A stretch of DNA of 42,800 bases from Phycisphaerae bacterium (GCA_029260115.1 JAJDDW010000028.1:1-42800), one strand, 5' to 3'; positions 1 to 10,001 are shown, counted from the stretch's first letter. The notes: generated by a model from the letters alone, not told the origin. Translations and numbers: made by a program.

Positions 1-619
1 CAGAGTCGAGCACCGTTTTGTCGATGTTGTCAGTCGAAGAAGCGATATCAAACAGCGTATATTTAGCTTCAGAATCAAAATTAGCCGCTACGTCACCGAA
101 CTGTAAATCGAGATCGACCAACGCGCACGGATGTTGCGTCGAAAGACCGATTTCCAGGGCCAAGTTACTCGCGATGGACGTCGCGCCGACGCCACCACTC
201 GCGCCAACCACACATGTTCGGCGGCTCTTTCCCTGGGTAAGCAGTCGCTTGCTAGCTACCCGACTGACGGCCCGCGCTAGGTCTTCTGGGTCTATAGGGG
301 TACAAACGAACTGATCGCACCCCGCGCGCATCGGCGCAAGAATAGCCTCTGGACTGGTGTGTGCGCTCATCGCAATGAGCGCGACATCAGGAAACCGTGA
401 AGAAAACTGCTCAATAACCTCAATGACGTTCTGCGGCTCTGGATCCAGATTGAAAAATATCAACTCCAGCTTAGTTTCGCCAACCAAGGTTAACAACTCG
501 CTGTCATTATCAACATGGCCTACGAAACGAACAAAATTCAGGTTGCTAATATGACTATGGAGTTCTTCCAAAGAGTCGGGATCAGTACTGTAGAGGCATG
601 CTTGGATGGCGTCACTCAT
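1..619 (-). CDS. CpaE-like pilus-assembly ATPase (partial, runs off left edge)
   Basis: This is a minus-strand frame, open from ATG at 619 to the window edge (about 206 codons, C-terminus missing). The first ~120 residues form a receiver-like alpha/beta domain (for example LIAMSAHTSPEAI). A ParA/MinD-type P-loop ATPase domain follows, with the deviant Walker A GASGGVGATSIASNLA and then ALVDLDLQFGDVA. CpaE/TadZ proteins combine such a receiver-like domain with an ATPase fold and place Tad/Flp pilus machinery at the cell pole. The signature lysine of the KGGVG motif is replaced by Ser, which is common in CpaE-type members. The neighbouring Tad genes would lie to the left of the window. The family call is good; a role in Tad pili is inferred because no other pilus gene is visible. 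Confidence 0.8.
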   Translation of the reverse strand, partial: MSDAIQACLYSTDPDSLEELHSHISNLNFVRFVGHVDNDSELLTLVGETKLELIFFNLDPEPQNVIEVIEQFSSRFPDVALIAMSAHTSPEAILAPMRAGCDQFVCTPIDPEDLARAVSRVASKRLLTQGKSRRTCVVGASGGVGATSIASNLALEIGLSTQHPCALVDLDLQFGDVAANFDSEAKYTLFDIASSTDNIDKTVLDS

Positions 620-1110
620 AATCGCTTCTCGATAGTTATAGTTAGGTACACGGAGCGCTCGGAGAGCGCATTACATCCCCATTCCGCAGCACACCGCTCT
701 TATCATATCCCTATATCGACTTGTTTATAGACCGAGTTTGAATGATAACGATAGGTGAACTCACTTAACATTATTTCGCGGAGGGCTTTCATGACCATAG
801 AAACCCTAGTCTCTTTCAGTTCTTAGCTCACGCCTAGCCTATTTGCGTCCGATATTCACGCAACGTCGATCTCCTGGGAGTTTGGTATCCCATCGATATG
901 AATGCCCGGTAACTAACGACCAATCACTAACATAGGTGCTATGGTTTATGGTGCTCCAGACGACAATTACAAAAATTACATCATTCCGGAAGGACTATGG
1001 CTTGCTCGCAGTGTGCCTGGTTAGCTTCACGGTTTACGTGTTTCAATCTCAGGCCATTCGCGCTTTCCTTCAAGAGGCATCGCGCCTCGCCGGAAAGTTG
1101 TAGTACGATT
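620..1110. other. Intergenic region between divergent genes
   Basis: About 490 bases separate the divergent CpaE-like gene and the first GT-C gene, so promoters for both should lie here. I see no convincing RNA gene or conserved promoter. The 10-mer AAACCCTAGT at 801-810 occurs again twice in tandem upstream of folD. A possible ATG at 997 would extend the rightward gene by 38 residues, but that extension is Arg/Cys-rich and does not look like part of the membrane protein. Confidence 0.4.
801..810 (+). repeat. AAACCCTAGT 10-mer, shared with the folD upstream region
   Basis: This exact 10-mer lies between the divergent CpaE-like and GT-C genes. The same 10-mer is found twice in tandem at 10115-10134. 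No function is known. Confidence 0.3.
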
Positions 1111-3072
1111 ATGAATATTTTCGGGCTGATATATTTAATAATCGTGGCTGCTTGCGCGGTCCATTTATGGCGTCTGGGCACGCGACTGTGCGCAGACTTT
1201 GGCGTAACTCAACGATGCGCCTGCTGGCTAATCGCGGCGATAATCCCTAAAGCTATCCTCGTGCTCGCGGTTCACATTCCGGCCTCGGTTTCATTATTTA
1301 CCGACATTAGAGCCGTGTCGCCACTTTCAATTGCCTGCACTTATGCATTCTTAACCGCAGTCGTAACATTACTTCTACATAGAATAATCCTCACGAATCC
1401 GCCCGCTTCAAGACCTAGCCTCCAACAATCATCGCGACATAGAAAGCTCATATTTTCACATGGATTATGCTGGCCAATCATCATTGTCTTCGCAACATAT
1501 GCCATATTCACGATCGATGCGTTGACAAGATACCCGACGGGCTACGATGGTCTCCATTATCATTTACCCGCAGCAGTACGTTGGCTGCGGACCGGGGCAC
1601 TCGACCTAACCATCAACCATATTCTGCATTGTTACCCCGACAACGCCATGTTCGTCCCCATGTTATTATTTGCCGCTGGTTGCGAGCGGCTCGTCTCAGG
1701 TATTTTCTTACCTCAGGCCGTCCTCACCGCCGCCCTGGGTTATGCCATGACGCGGGCACTAAGGCGCGGGCCACGCACAGCTATACTGGTGGCTACCGTA
1801 TCTGCCGGCCTGCCGATTGTAATATTCCAGAGCGCGTCTGCGTACATCGACCTATATGCCGCGACGACTTGGCTCACAGGTCTCTTGACTATCCTCTGGG
1901 CTTCGCGGGTCACCACACCAAACCAGCGGCTCGGGCTAATAATTTTAGCTGGAATGGCTGCAGGCATAGCTCTGGGGGCCAAAACTACCTACCTCGCCTT
2001 ATCCCCGCTGCTCGGCCTTGTCGCCTTGTGCGTGAATTGGATTCGCACAGGACAGTACGATTGGTTATCGCGCAAAACATTTACTTACGCAGCGGCTTTT
2101 GCTATCCCCATGCTTCTTTGCGCTGGATTTTGGTTTGCACGCGGCACGGTGCAGGCTAAGAACCCCATCTACCCGCTAACCTTTGAAGTTGGCGGACAAA
2201 AAATTCTCCCTGGATTCGTTGCAAAAGATTGGTATCCCACACGGTCATTCAATGACAAGCTGGGGCATTGGTGGAGTTATCCTTGGCACGAAGCAAAGCG
2301 TGCGGGTGGCGGGTATCCGCTGAGTGTAAACAATGGACTAGGTGCGGCCTTTGCTACATTAATCCCTCCAGCTTTTATTCTCGCGCTGCTATCAGCCATG
2401 ACCAAAAAACCGAAGACGCCAACTCAGCGATGGCAGTTTATCCTTGTGGCATTGTCGGTGATTGGCGCGGTGTTACTGCTTACCGCTTTCCAGGAAATGC
2501 TTCGTTTTGTGCTACCATTTGTCATTATCTCCGTAGTCATGTCAGCTTTTATGCTGCGCAAATTGATGCGAACCGCACCACGTATTTGTATCGCTACCCT
2601 ATCAGTAGCCTTATTAGTCAATGCTGCGACAACTACTATCCGACCAGCCACCGCACTAGCTTCTCGTATAAAAGATGGCCGATGGGACCGGTCATCCATG
2701 TACGCGATGCCGCCACTCATAGACCAGTTACCTCCAGGTACGCGTTTCCTCAACCTCGCGAAACCGGACGCAACATATGCTTTGTTAGGCGCATCGCTGA
2801 CTAATGAAGTCATCACCAACGACCAATGGTTCACCATCTATTCCGATGGTGAGGTCACGGCCAATCGCCTGCGCGAACAATCCGTTGACTACCTATTCGC
2901 AGGACGCGGCGAACCTATGCCAACATCATGGATCGACGAGATACCCATCGTATTAGTATACGACTCTCAACACGATACGGCATTCACATCCGATTACCCG
3001 TGCCGGATTTATCGAGTGAAATCAACAGTATCGGTAGCCCAAACGTCGTCCACGAACGACGACCTGCGATGA
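1111..3072 (+). CDS. Multi-pass membrane protein, GT-C/PMT-like glycosyltransferase
   Basis: This is a roughly 653-residue protein with about a dozen hydrophobic segments. After the first transmembrane helices comes a loop with GYDGLHYHLPAAVRWL and then CYPDNAMFVPMLLF. That loop resembles the first periplasmic loop of GT-C enzymes (PMT/ArnT-like), which transfer sugars from polyprenyl-phosphate donors. The usual acidic catalytic pair is weak: GYDG stands where DE or DD is typical. The start at 1111 is preferred because MNIFGLIYLIIV begins directly with a membrane helix. An ATG at 997 would add 38 residues without family character. The stop overlaps the next start (ATGA), so the two genes are probably translationally coupled. 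The substrate is unknown, and a polymerase or ligase of surface glycans is also possible. Confidence 0.6.
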   Translation: MNIFGLIYLIIVAACAVHLWRLGTRLCADFGVTQRCACWLIAAIIPKAILVLAVHIPASVSLFTDIRAVSPLSIACTYAFLTAVVTLLLHRIILTNPPASRPSLQQSSRHRKLIFSHGLCWPIIIVFATYAIFTIDALTRYPTGYDGLHYHLPAAVRWLRTGALDLTINHILHCYPDNAMFVPMLLFAAGCERLVSGIFLPQAVLTAALGYAMTRALRRGPRTAILVATVSAGLPIVIFQSASAYIDLYAATTWLTGLLTILWASRVTTPNQRLGLIILAGMAAGIALGAKTTYLALSPLLGLVALCVNWIRTGQYDWLSRKTFTYAAAFAIPMLLCAGFWFARGTVQAKNPIYPLTFEVGGQKILPGFVAKDWYPTRSFNDKLGHWWSYPWHEAKRAGGGYPLSVNNGLGAAFATLIPPAFILALLSAMTKKPKTPTQRWQFILVALSVIGAVLLLTAFQEMLRFVLPFVIISVVMSAFMLRKLMRTAPRICIATLSVALLVNAATTTIRPATALASRIKDGRWDRSSMYAMPPLIDQLPPGTRFLNLAKPDATYALLGASLTNEVITNDQWFTIYSDGEVTANRLREQSVDYLFAGRGEPMPTSWIDEIPIVLVYDSQHDTAFTSDYPCRIYRVKSTVSVAQTSSTNDDLR

Positions 3073-4844
3073 AAGATGAGCGATCTAGTATGGAAGTAGG
3101 GACACCAACATCAAACAAGCCAATGTTATCCGTGAATCAACCCGGACGCATGTATTACGCGCTTCTCATTTTAGTCTTCGTCGCAGCGACGTGGTTGCGA
3201 TTTGATAGTATCACGACTGTGGGCATTCGCTATCAGGACGAGGCCTGGTATGTTAGCGACGCGCAACTTTGGCATCGCTGCGCCAAAGTTCTCATAGATG
3301 TACCAGCCTGGAAGGCGTTGCTGAATCGCGACAAAGCTGGCTACCAACAGCGGATGGCAGACATTGGCGTTGACTTCTCCGGTCGCTATCGAAAGCCCTC
3401 ACAAGGCTTCACCCTACCCGCAGCGGCCATCATGTTCCTCGTCGGTGAAGGCCCTGCGGCACTCTTGCTGATGAATGCCTTTTTCGGAACCATGGCTGTC
3501 TTGATCTTGTATTCGCTATGTCGCATCCTCCTCAGCCCAGCGGTCGCATTGATAGCCAGCGCTTTGCTCGCGGTCTCACCCTACCATCTCATTTATACTA
3601 GGTCCGCGTTTGCGCACACGACAGCAGGATGCGCCGCGTTGCTATCTATCTATCTTTGGGCATTAGGTCGCAGCCGCCTCTGGTCTAGGCGCAAAACATT
3701 CCTGCTATCAGGACTCGCATGTGGATACGCGGCTACATGCCATTACAGCATAGCCTATTTTGCGGGTATCCCGCTCTTTATGGAACTTTTCACCTTTCGT
3801 GAACGCGAAGACATACCAACGAGCGTCAACCAAAGCGTCATAAATCATTGTCTAAAAGCTACGGCCTGGATGTGCTTGGGTTTTGCCATTCCGTTCTTTG
3901 CTATCGAATCCATATTCATATCAGCCCGCATCGCCGCAACCGTTTCCAACAGCTACCTACCCATGCATACATTTTTTCAAGGCATCGCTTACCACGTAGA
4001 ACTACTTATTAGAGGGGGCACTGTTGGCGATCAATTCATTCATACCGACGTCGCCTGGTCCATGATAAAATACTTTACCCACTGGCATGGCCCGGTAGCC
4101 TTAGGCCTTGCGCTGGTAGGCATGGTCTTACTATTAGGCAAGCGCACCGCTTCAAGTATCGCTGCTTGGCTCGTCCTAGCATCTATTTTTATGTTATTAA
4201 TTCAGTCGCATCCCATCGCTCGTGGATTAAACGGAACCCTACCGTTTCTAGCTATCTGCACCGCCGTCGCAGCCAATCGGGCGATGTTACTGCTCCGTTC
4301 GAATTTAAAGCTAGCCTACGCTTCCGTGACGATTTTAATTTGCGTCATTCTAACGCCAGCCATCCGACAGAGCGTAACACTGCATAGCAAAAGCAGTGAC
4401 TTAGCCCTTGCTTGTCAATTCCTTAGCGATGTAGAGCCTGCTAAAATTGCCGTACCGAATTACCGACGATACTGGATTCATCTTGAAAAATCCGAACACG
4501 AGTTAATCGATACGCAAGTATGGGTACGCACGCAGACGGTCGAAAAGACTGTGCAAAGTTGGCTCGACGACGGAGTCCGGTGGGTGGCTATCGACCCACA
4601 ATATTGGCACAGCGGGCCTGGCATACCCGACATGGATTGGTGGCTAGGCCTAGACCAACTACTCCGTCAACGGTTCGTCAAAGCTGCAGAATATTCGCAC
4701 CTATGTAACTATCGCTGGGAGTTTCTTGCAGAAGGGTCGTGGGGGCCGTTCAGGCTATATGACATGAACCAGCTAGGCGGAGGCGCCATTCGTATCTATG
4801 ACTTGCAACATGCAGTACCTCCCTCATCTAATCAGCAGGGCTAA
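3069..4844 (+). CDS. GT-C/PMT family (GT39-like) membrane glycosyltransferase
   Basis: This is a 591-residue multi-pass membrane protein. After the first transmembrane helix (YYALLILVFVAATWLRF) comes IRYQDEAWYVSDAQLW. This matches the Asp-Glu motif in the first external loop of PMT_2/ArnT enzymes, which use lipid-linked sugar phosphates. Further on, SPYHLIYTRSAFAHT matches a conserved PMT_2 stretch. The start at 3069 gives a 4-base ATGA overlap with the upstream gene. An upstream ATG at 2928 in the same frame would overlap that gene by 145 bases and adds non-family sequence. The soluble C-terminal ~150 residues probably lie in the periplasm. The pair with the preceding GT-C gene suggests a cooperating unit for surface glycan or glycoprotein assembly; acceptor and donor are unknown. 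Confidence 0.72.
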   Translation: MKDERSSMEVGTPTSNKPMLSVNQPGRMYYALLILVFVAATWLRFDSITTVGIRYQDEAWYVSDAQLWHRCAKVLIDVPAWKALLNRDKAGYQQRMADIGVDFSGRYRKPSQGFTLPAAAIMFLVGEGPAALLLMNAFFGTMAVLILYSLCRILLSPAVALIASALLAVSPYHLIYTRSAFAHTTAGCAALLSIYLWALGRSRLWSRRKTFLLSGLACGYAATCHYSIAYFAGIPLFMELFTFREREDIPTSVNQSVINHCLKATAWMCLGFAIPFFAIESIFISARIAATVSNSYLPMHTFFQGIAYHVELLIRGGTVGDQFIHTDVAWSMIKYFTHWHGPVALGLALVGMVLLLGKRTASSIAAWLVLASIFMLLIQSHPIARGLNGTLPFLAICTAVAANRAMLLLRSNLKLAYASVTILICVILTPAIRQSVTLHSKSSDLALACQFLSDVEPAKIAVPNYRRYWIHLEKSEHELIDTQVWVRTQTVEKTVQSWLDDGVRWVAIDPQYWHSGPGIPDMDWWLGLDQLLRQRFVKAAEYSHLCNYRWEFLAEGSWGPFRLYDMNQLGGGAIRIYDLQHAVPPSSNQQG

Positions 4845-4861
4845 AAGGCAGCCGCGATATT

Positions 4862-4880
4862 GTCAGACAAAGTCAGACAA
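4862..4880. repeat. Short tandem repeat GTCAGACAA x2
   Basis: Two exact copies of GTCAGACAA separated by one base lie between the second GT-C gene and the TolC-like gene. They could be an operator half-site pair or chance; nothing else supports a function. Confidence 0.3.
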
Positions 4881-4977
4881 GCATTGCCTTGCCCTAAGAA
4901 TAGATAGCCGGTAGCTTTAACTTTCTTAAGCCAACGTTATGGCACGCCGACTACACTGGGGAAAGCGTTTAGTTATT

Positions 4978-6555
4978 ATGTATGTCCGCAGCAAAACATG
5001 GCTTCGCTTCTTGTCACTTTGCAAAATCACATTACGTGCGTCATGTGTGTTGCCATTATTGTTAACGTCTTGTGCTAACTACATCCCCTCGGTCAGCATG
5101 GATAGCACTGTCTCTTTGCCCATTCCCTCGTCCTTAACTACCTTGCCCGATCCCAAAAGACTAACTGGCATTGATGATGGCCAATCGATCGACCTTTCAC
5201 CTCGCACTTTGATCCCCATGGCATTCAACGCCCAACCAAATATTGCTTCTAGTTTTGCACGCTTTAAGTCTGAAGAGGCCCGCTATGACTTTTTCTATAC
5301 CTCCCGCGATTCGCTCACCCCGATATTTCGCGTTTCAAACGATTTCAATGAATTTCGTGACGACGTAGACGCCACACGATCACGTGACCATACGGTCGAA
5401 GTTGGCGTCGAAAGATTGTTTTTCGATACAACAGAGTTTAACTTCGCTGTGGGATATGATACGAATGAGACTGAAAATGAGATCGGAAACCACCCTTTCA
5501 TCTCGGCGGATCTGCGATACCCATTTGCCGTCTCCCGCCGCAAACTCGCACGAACCAGTGAAGATATTTTCCGCCGTAACGAACTAGACGACGCACAACT
5601 GGATTACATCCAAACGGTTCGCAGCCGGTTACAAAATTCACTTTTCCGCTTCTACGATGTCACGAACTTGGCACGCCTGGTCGAAAACCAAACAGCCAGA
5701 CAACATGATCTGGAATCGCTGCGAGAGAAAATCATTAACCGTGCAGGACCACGTGCCAAGGATGATCTCATTAGATTGGATGCCGAACTGGCCACCGTCA
5801 CATCAAATGTTCGTAACATAGCAGGAAGATATGAAATTCAGTCCGCACGTTTCCAGGCAGCCATTGGCATACCCTTCAACATAAAAGTCAATATGGTTGA
5901 TGAACCATTTAACCCCTTCGTAAGCCGCTCACACCAAGATCTACTACGTGCGAGCGTAGACACCGACCCGGAAATAGCCACGCTTAATAACTCGCTTAGA
6001 AATGCGGAAGTTCAATTAGACTTAGCGGAGCGCGGTCGCTGGGATATGGCCCTATTATTAAGCGGCCAATCATCACTGGAAGGTCGGGGTGAAGACGAGA
6101 GTATTTCAGACTGGTCAGTCTCCGTAGGAATCGACATCAGCGCAGTCGATGCCCGCGTGACGGATAGCCTTATTCGGCAATCTAGCGGTCTGATAAATCG
6201 ATTCAAACAAGCCATTGCCGCCCGCGAAAACGAAATTTACACTGACACCCTAGAGCCTCTAGTACGCATCGACACGCTCAGTGTCAGCAGAGACGAACTC
6301 ATAGAAAACTTGCCACGTTATGCGCAGGATTATGAATCTGGCGTAGCTGCATATTTCAACGGTCAGCTCAACATTGACGATTTATTAACGAGGCGCGAAA
6401 CACTCGTCCAGCAACAAGACGAAATATCGCGCCTCATTTTTCTCGTCGGCGCGAACGTAGCTGAATTATGTGCTGCGACAGGCAAATTTTTCGAATTACT
6501 CATCGACCATCATGAAAATTCGACATCGCCAAACGCCACAATAACGACTTCCTAG
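4978..6555 (+). CDS. TolC-like outer-membrane efflux/export lipoprotein
   Basis: This protein has about 525 residues and long amphipathic helical stretches. Examples are the parts around NSLFRFYDVTNLARLVENQT and NNSLRNAEVQLDLAERGRW, which match the alternating helix and beta arrangement of outer-membrane efflux (TolC) proteins. The N-terminus has a hydrophobic segment ending in LLLTSC, a plausible lipobox, so the mature protein is probably lipid-anchored like other TolC/OprM lipoproteins. The start could be 4939 or 4978; the latter gives a more normal signal peptide. It sits between glycosyltransferase genes. No adaptor (HlyD-like) or inner-membrane pump is adjacent, so a role in polysaccharide or protein export across the outer membrane is inferred from position only. 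Confidence 0.75.
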   Translation: MYVRSKTWLRFLSLCKITLRASCVLPLLLTSCANYIPSVSMDSTVSLPIPSSLTTLPDPKRLTGIDDGQSIDLSPRTLIPMAFNAQPNIASSFARFKSEEARYDFFYTSRDSLTPIFRVSNDFNEFRDDVDATRSRDHTVEVGVERLFFDTTEFNFAVGYDTNETENEIGNHPFISADLRYPFAVSRRKLARTSEDIFRRNELDDAQLDYIQTVRSRLQNSLFRFYDVTNLARLVENQTARQHDLESLREKIINRAGPRAKDDLIRLDAELATVTSNVRNIAGRYEIQSARFQAAIGIPFNIKVNMVDEPFNPFVSRSHQDLLRASVDTDPEIATLNNSLRNAEVQLDLAERGRWDMALLLSGQSSLEGRGEDESISDWSVSVGIDISAVDARVTDSLIRQSSGLINRFKQAIAARENEIYTDTLEPLVRIDTLSVSRDELIENLPRYAQDYESGVAAYFNGQLNIDDLLTRRETLVQQQDEISRLIFLVGANVAELCAATGKFFELLIDHHENSTSPNATITTS

Positions 6556-6738
6556 CCCACTCAACAGACGCCACACTAACACCATTTCCGCAACCTAAAA
6601 CTTAAAACTCGTGCATTATCGGACTTAAAAGCGATGCAATGCAGACAAACCACACTCTAAGTGCAGCGCTAGGCGTGAGGTTCCGATATTAGAAGCGCTG
6701 TCTGAATTCGAACACCGTAACTAGCGGAGCGAGAACGT

Positions 6739-7902
6739 ATGTCTGTAAATCGTGCAATCGTAAATGTGGGCGTCATCGGTTGTGGCCATTGGGGGCCGAA
6801 TCATGTTCGCGTATTTTCGGAACAAGACCGATCTCAGGTTGTTGCTTGCGCCGACTTAAAAGAGGCTCATCTCGATCGTATTAAACAGCGATTTCCCAGC
6901 GTCAGCACCACCAGCGATTACAAAGAAATACTAGCTGACGACCGCATAGATGCGGTTATCATCGCGACCCCCACCAAGACGCACGCCGCAATCGCGCGAG
7001 AAGCCATCTTAGCAGGCAAGCATGTACTCGTTGAAAAACCACTTTGCCCCAGCGCCATCGAAGCCGAAGCGCTCGGTCGATTGGCTGACGCGCACGAACG
7101 CGTGCTCATGGTTGGCCATGTGTTTGTGTTTAACGCTGGCATCATCGAACTTCGCAACCGCATTCTCGCCAACGAGCTTGGCAAGATTCATTACTTCGAC
7201 GCCGTGCGCACCAACCTAGGACCAATTCGCGGCGACGTGAACGCCCTATACGATCTTGGCACGCATGATATTACCATATTCAACTACATTATGAACGAGG
7301 AACCTGTCGCGGTGTCAGCTACGGGTAGGTGTATTACACAGGCTGACATTGAAGACGTATGCTTTGCCACGCTACACTATGCCGACGGTACACTAGGCCA
7401 CATTCACGTTAGCTGGTTAAACCCACGCAAGGTCAGAACGCTCACCGTGATCGGTGACAAGAAGATGGCGCATTGGGATGATGTCGACCCTAACGACATG
7501 CTTCGACTATATGACAAAGGCGTTCAAGAGCCACCATACTACGATTCCTTTGGCGAATTCAATTACCTGCTGCGCAATGCGGATGTCCAACTGCCAGCCA
7601 TTCATCGCACCGAGCCTCTGATTGGCCAAGCTACAGCTTTTCTGAATTGGATCACCTCCGGCCAACAACAAGGCCCTGGAGCAAAAGAAGGCGCAGCCGT
7701 CGCCCGCGTACTTGAAGCGGCCACACAATCCATGGCCAACGGCGGCGTGAAGTGTCCGATTCCGCATCCCCTCGGTTATGCAGGCCCCATTGTCAGCGCC
7801 CCGATGGACGTTGTCGCGGCACGAACATGGGTTCGCGGAACTGAAGCGGATATGACGACGTGCACAACGATGCCCGCACCAACGCACTATGTGTCTGAGT
7901 GA
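6739..7902 (+). CDS. Gfo/Idh/MocA family NAD(P)-dependent sugar oxidoreductase
   Basis: This is a 387-residue protein. The N-terminal Rossmann domain shows VGVIGCGHWGPNHVRVF, the dinucleotide-binding loop, then VIIATPTKTH and HVLVEKPL, where the Lys of EKP is the family's conserved residue. The C-terminal substrate domain includes YDLGTHDI, with the usual catalytic His region. The family oxidises or epimerises sugars. Members next to DegT aminotransferases (WbpB/WlbA-like) oxidise C3 of UDP-N-acetylglucosaminuronate so that it can be aminated. The GT2 and DegT genes follow within about 900 bases on the same strand, so this is probably the dehydrogenase step of an amino-sugar pathway. The final ~45 residues (after HPLGYAGPI) look like an extra tail. 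The exact substrate cannot be read from the sequence. Confidence 0.82.
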   Translation: MSVNRAIVNVGVIGCGHWGPNHVRVFSEQDRSQVVACADLKEAHLDRIKQRFPSVSTTSDYKEILADDRIDAVIIATPTKTHAAIAREAILAGKHVLVEKPLCPSAIEAEALGRLADAHERVLMVGHVFVFNAGIIELRNRILANELGKIHYFDAVRTNLGPIRGDVNALYDLGTHDITIFNYIMNEEPVAVSATGRCITQADIEDVCFATLHYADGTLGHIHVSWLNPRKVRTLTVIGDKKMAHWDDVDPNDMLRLYDKGVQEPPYYDSFGEFNYLLRNADVQLPAIHRTEPLIGQATAFLNWITSGQQQGPGAKEGAAVARVLEAATQSMANGGVKCPIPHPLGYAGPIVSAPMDVVAARTWVRGTEADMTTCTTMPAPTHYVSE

Positions 7903-7992
7903 AATTGTTAATCGCGTAGCCGAGTCGAGTATGTGGCCTTGAGGCAGAGCGCGCTAATGCATGGCAGCCAAAGTCGGCCGGCTCATTGATTT

Positions 7993-8715
7993 ATGTACAA
8001 AGACAAGAAAATTCTTGCGATCGTACCAGCCTACAACGAAGAGGCTAAGATCGGAAGCGTGGTCACGAGATGTGACATCAGCGCTCTCGACACCGTACTC
8101 GTCATAGACGATGCTTCATCGGATGCCACACCACAAGTAGCCGCAGCCAAAGGTGCGACGGTGATATCCCAGCCCCGCCGAAGCGGCGTAGGCTCAGCTA
8201 TCCGTCTGGGACTCAAGTACGGCAAAGATAACGGTTACGACATTGTCGTCATCCTCGCGGGCAATAACAAAGACAACCCACAGGAAATTCCTCGGCTACT
8301 CGATCCCTTATGCAATGAGGGCTACGATTTCGTCATCGGCTCGCGCCACTTAGCTGGCGGTCGCACCGGCGGCGAAATGCCTATCTACCGAAAGTTAGCC
8401 ACACGTATCCACCCTTGGCTAATGCAATGGTTTACGGGCAAAACGCTTACCGAAAGCACCAATGGCTTTCGTGCTTTCAATCTTTCTCTATTAGAAGATT
8501 CCCGCATACGCCTCAATCAACCCTGGCTTGATAACTATGGCCTGGAGGTGTATTTGCTTTGGAAAGTGTTAAAACTTAACTATAAGCACAAAGAAGTCCC
8601 TTGCACAAAAGTCTATCCACCGAAAAGCCTAGGCTATACAAAAATGAAACCGATCGTAGGTTGGTGGAATATATTAAGACCGATTTTCCTACTTGGTTTC
8701 GGTATTAGACAATAA
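7993..8715 (+). CDS. Glycosyltransferase family 2 (DPM1-like)
   Basis: This is a 240-residue cytosolic GT-A glycosyltransferase. It starts with ILAIVPAYNEEAKIGSVV, followed by VLVIDDASSDAT, the nucleotide-sugar binding segment. The short length and lack of C-terminal membrane helices match the dolichol/polyprenyl-phosphate sugar synthase type (DPM1-like). In the usual metal-binding position, where DADxQ is typical, it has ILAGNNKDNPQEI, so the DxD is altered to Asn/Lys. That is a notable deviation and could affect metal dependence. It is 9 bases upstream of the DegT gene and probably shares its transcript. It could supply a polyprenyl-phosphate sugar to the two GT-C enzymes upstream, which is an inference. 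Confidence 0.8.
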   Translation: MYKDKKILAIVPAYNEEAKIGSVVTRCDISALDTVLVIDDASSDATPQVAAAKGATVISQPRRSGVGSAIRLGLKYGKDNGYDIVVILAGNNKDNPQEIPRLLDPLCNEGYDFVIGSRHLAGGRTGGEMPIYRKLATRIHPWLMQWFTGKTLTESTNGFRAFNLSLLEDSRIRLNQPWLDNYGLEVYLLWKVLKLNYKHKEVPCTKVYPPKSLGYTKMKPIVGWWNILRPIFLLGFGIRQ

Positions 8716-8724
8716 GGAATTATC

Positions 8725-9855
8725 ATGGCTATCCCACTCGTCAATCTAAAAAGACAACACACAGTGCTATGCAACGAGATCCACGCCGCGATGGCAGAAG
8801 TGGTTAGCCGCGGCGACTACATTCTCGGAGAATCGGTCCAGAAGTTTGAACAAGAATTCGCGAAGTATTGCAAAGCCAAGCACTGCATTGGCGTGAGCAA
8901 CGGACTAGATGCCATAACTTTGACCCTAAAGGGGCTAGGCATTGGTCAAGGCGACGAAGTCATTACCCAAGCGAATACCTTTATCGCAACCGCCCTGGGA
9001 ATCTACCATGCCGGCGCTACGCCAGTGCTCGTCGATCATGACCCGAACACTTATAACCTCGACCCCACACGGCTCGTCTCGGCTATCACTCCGAAAACTA
9101 AAGCGATTTTGCCCGTCCATCTTTATGGCCAACCTGCACAAATTGACATCATTCGCGCCATCGCGGATGAGCATGGTCTATTGGTTATAGAGGACGCAGC
9201 CCAAGCTCACGGCGCGAGGTTTCATGGAAATCGTTGCGGCAGCTTAGGTCACGCAGCATGTTTTAGCTTTTATCCCGGCAAGAATTTAGGCGCACTCGGA
9301 GACGGCGGCGCGGTGGTCACGGATGATGACGAACTCGCCAATTGGCTTCGCATGGCCAGAAATTACGGCGCACGATCCAAATACGAGCATGTCATCGCCG
9401 GATTCAACAACCGCCTGGATACCATACAAGCGGCGGTCCTACGTGTGAAACTGCAACATCTCGATACTTGGAATACAACCCGTCGCCAACATGCCGCGCG
9501 GTACATGGATATCTTGGAAAATTCAGACGTCGTACTGCCAACAACTATCGAAAATGTGGAGCATGTGTACCACCTCTTTGTGGTGCGTTGCGGCAATAGA
9601 GATGAAGTTCTTGAAGCCTTGAAAGTTGAGGAGATTTTCGCAGGCGTCCACTATCCTCAGCCCATCCACACACAGGAAGCATTACGACGTTCTTGCAGCG
9701 TGCCGCACCGTTTAACCAATACGGCATCTTTCTGCGACGAATTACTGTCACTCCCGCTATGCCCATTTATCACCGGACGAGAAATCGACACTGTCGCAGC
9801 CATAGTTTCCCGCGTGGCCAAACCGGCAAAGACCTCAACATTTCAAGTTTCCTAA
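8725..9855 (+). CDS. DegT/DnrJ/EryC1 family PLP-dependent sugar aminotransferase
   Basis: This is a 376-residue fold-type I aminotransferase. It opens with [10 protein letters not shown], a typical start for the family. Next come [34 protein letters not shown] (Asp binding the PLP pyridine nitrogen) and [17 protein letters not shown], with the Schiff-base Lys near residue 186. [20 protein letters not shown] and [10 protein letters not shown] are also family motifs. These enzymes aminate nucleotide-linked 3- or 4-keto sugars. With the Gfo/Idh/MocA gene upstream, the likely product is a 3-amino sugar of the QuiNAc3N or GlcNAc3N type. A Shine-Dalgarno AAGGA lies just before the ATG. No acetyltransferase is present in the window to finish such a pathway. 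Confidence 0.87.
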   Translation: MAIPLVNLKRQHTVLCNEIHAAMAEVVSRGDYILGESVQKFEQEFAKYCKAKHCIGVSNGLDAITLTLKGLGIGQGDEVITQANTFIATALGIYHAGATPVLVDHDPNTYNLDPTRLVSAITPKTKAILPVHLYGQPAQIDIIRAIADEHGLLVIEDAAQAHGARFHGNRCGSLGHAACFSFYPGKNLGALGDGGAVVTDDDELANWLRMARNYGARSKYEHVIAGFNNRLDTIQAAVLRVKLQHLDTWNTTRRQHAARYMDILENSDVVLPTTIENVEHVYHLFVVRCGNRDEVLEALKVEEIFAGVHYPQPIHTQEALRRSCSVPHRLTNTASFCDELLSLPLCPFITGREIDTVAAIVSRVAKPAKTSTFQVS

Positions 9856-10001
9856 TACACGAACAAACTCGGACGGTTAGATGATTATACGGAGTTAGAT
9901 AGCTGATCGGCGTTCGGTAGTTACACGACCATAGGTGGCAAAGGCCAGACACGGCTTGTATCCATTCGGTAAATATGTTGATTCGAAGCCGCCACTCAGC
10001 C

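Noticed and set aside
18..730. Plus-strand open frames at the left end
   Set aside because: They are opposite-strand shadows of the CpaE-like gene, whose minus-strand frame has clear ATPase motifs.
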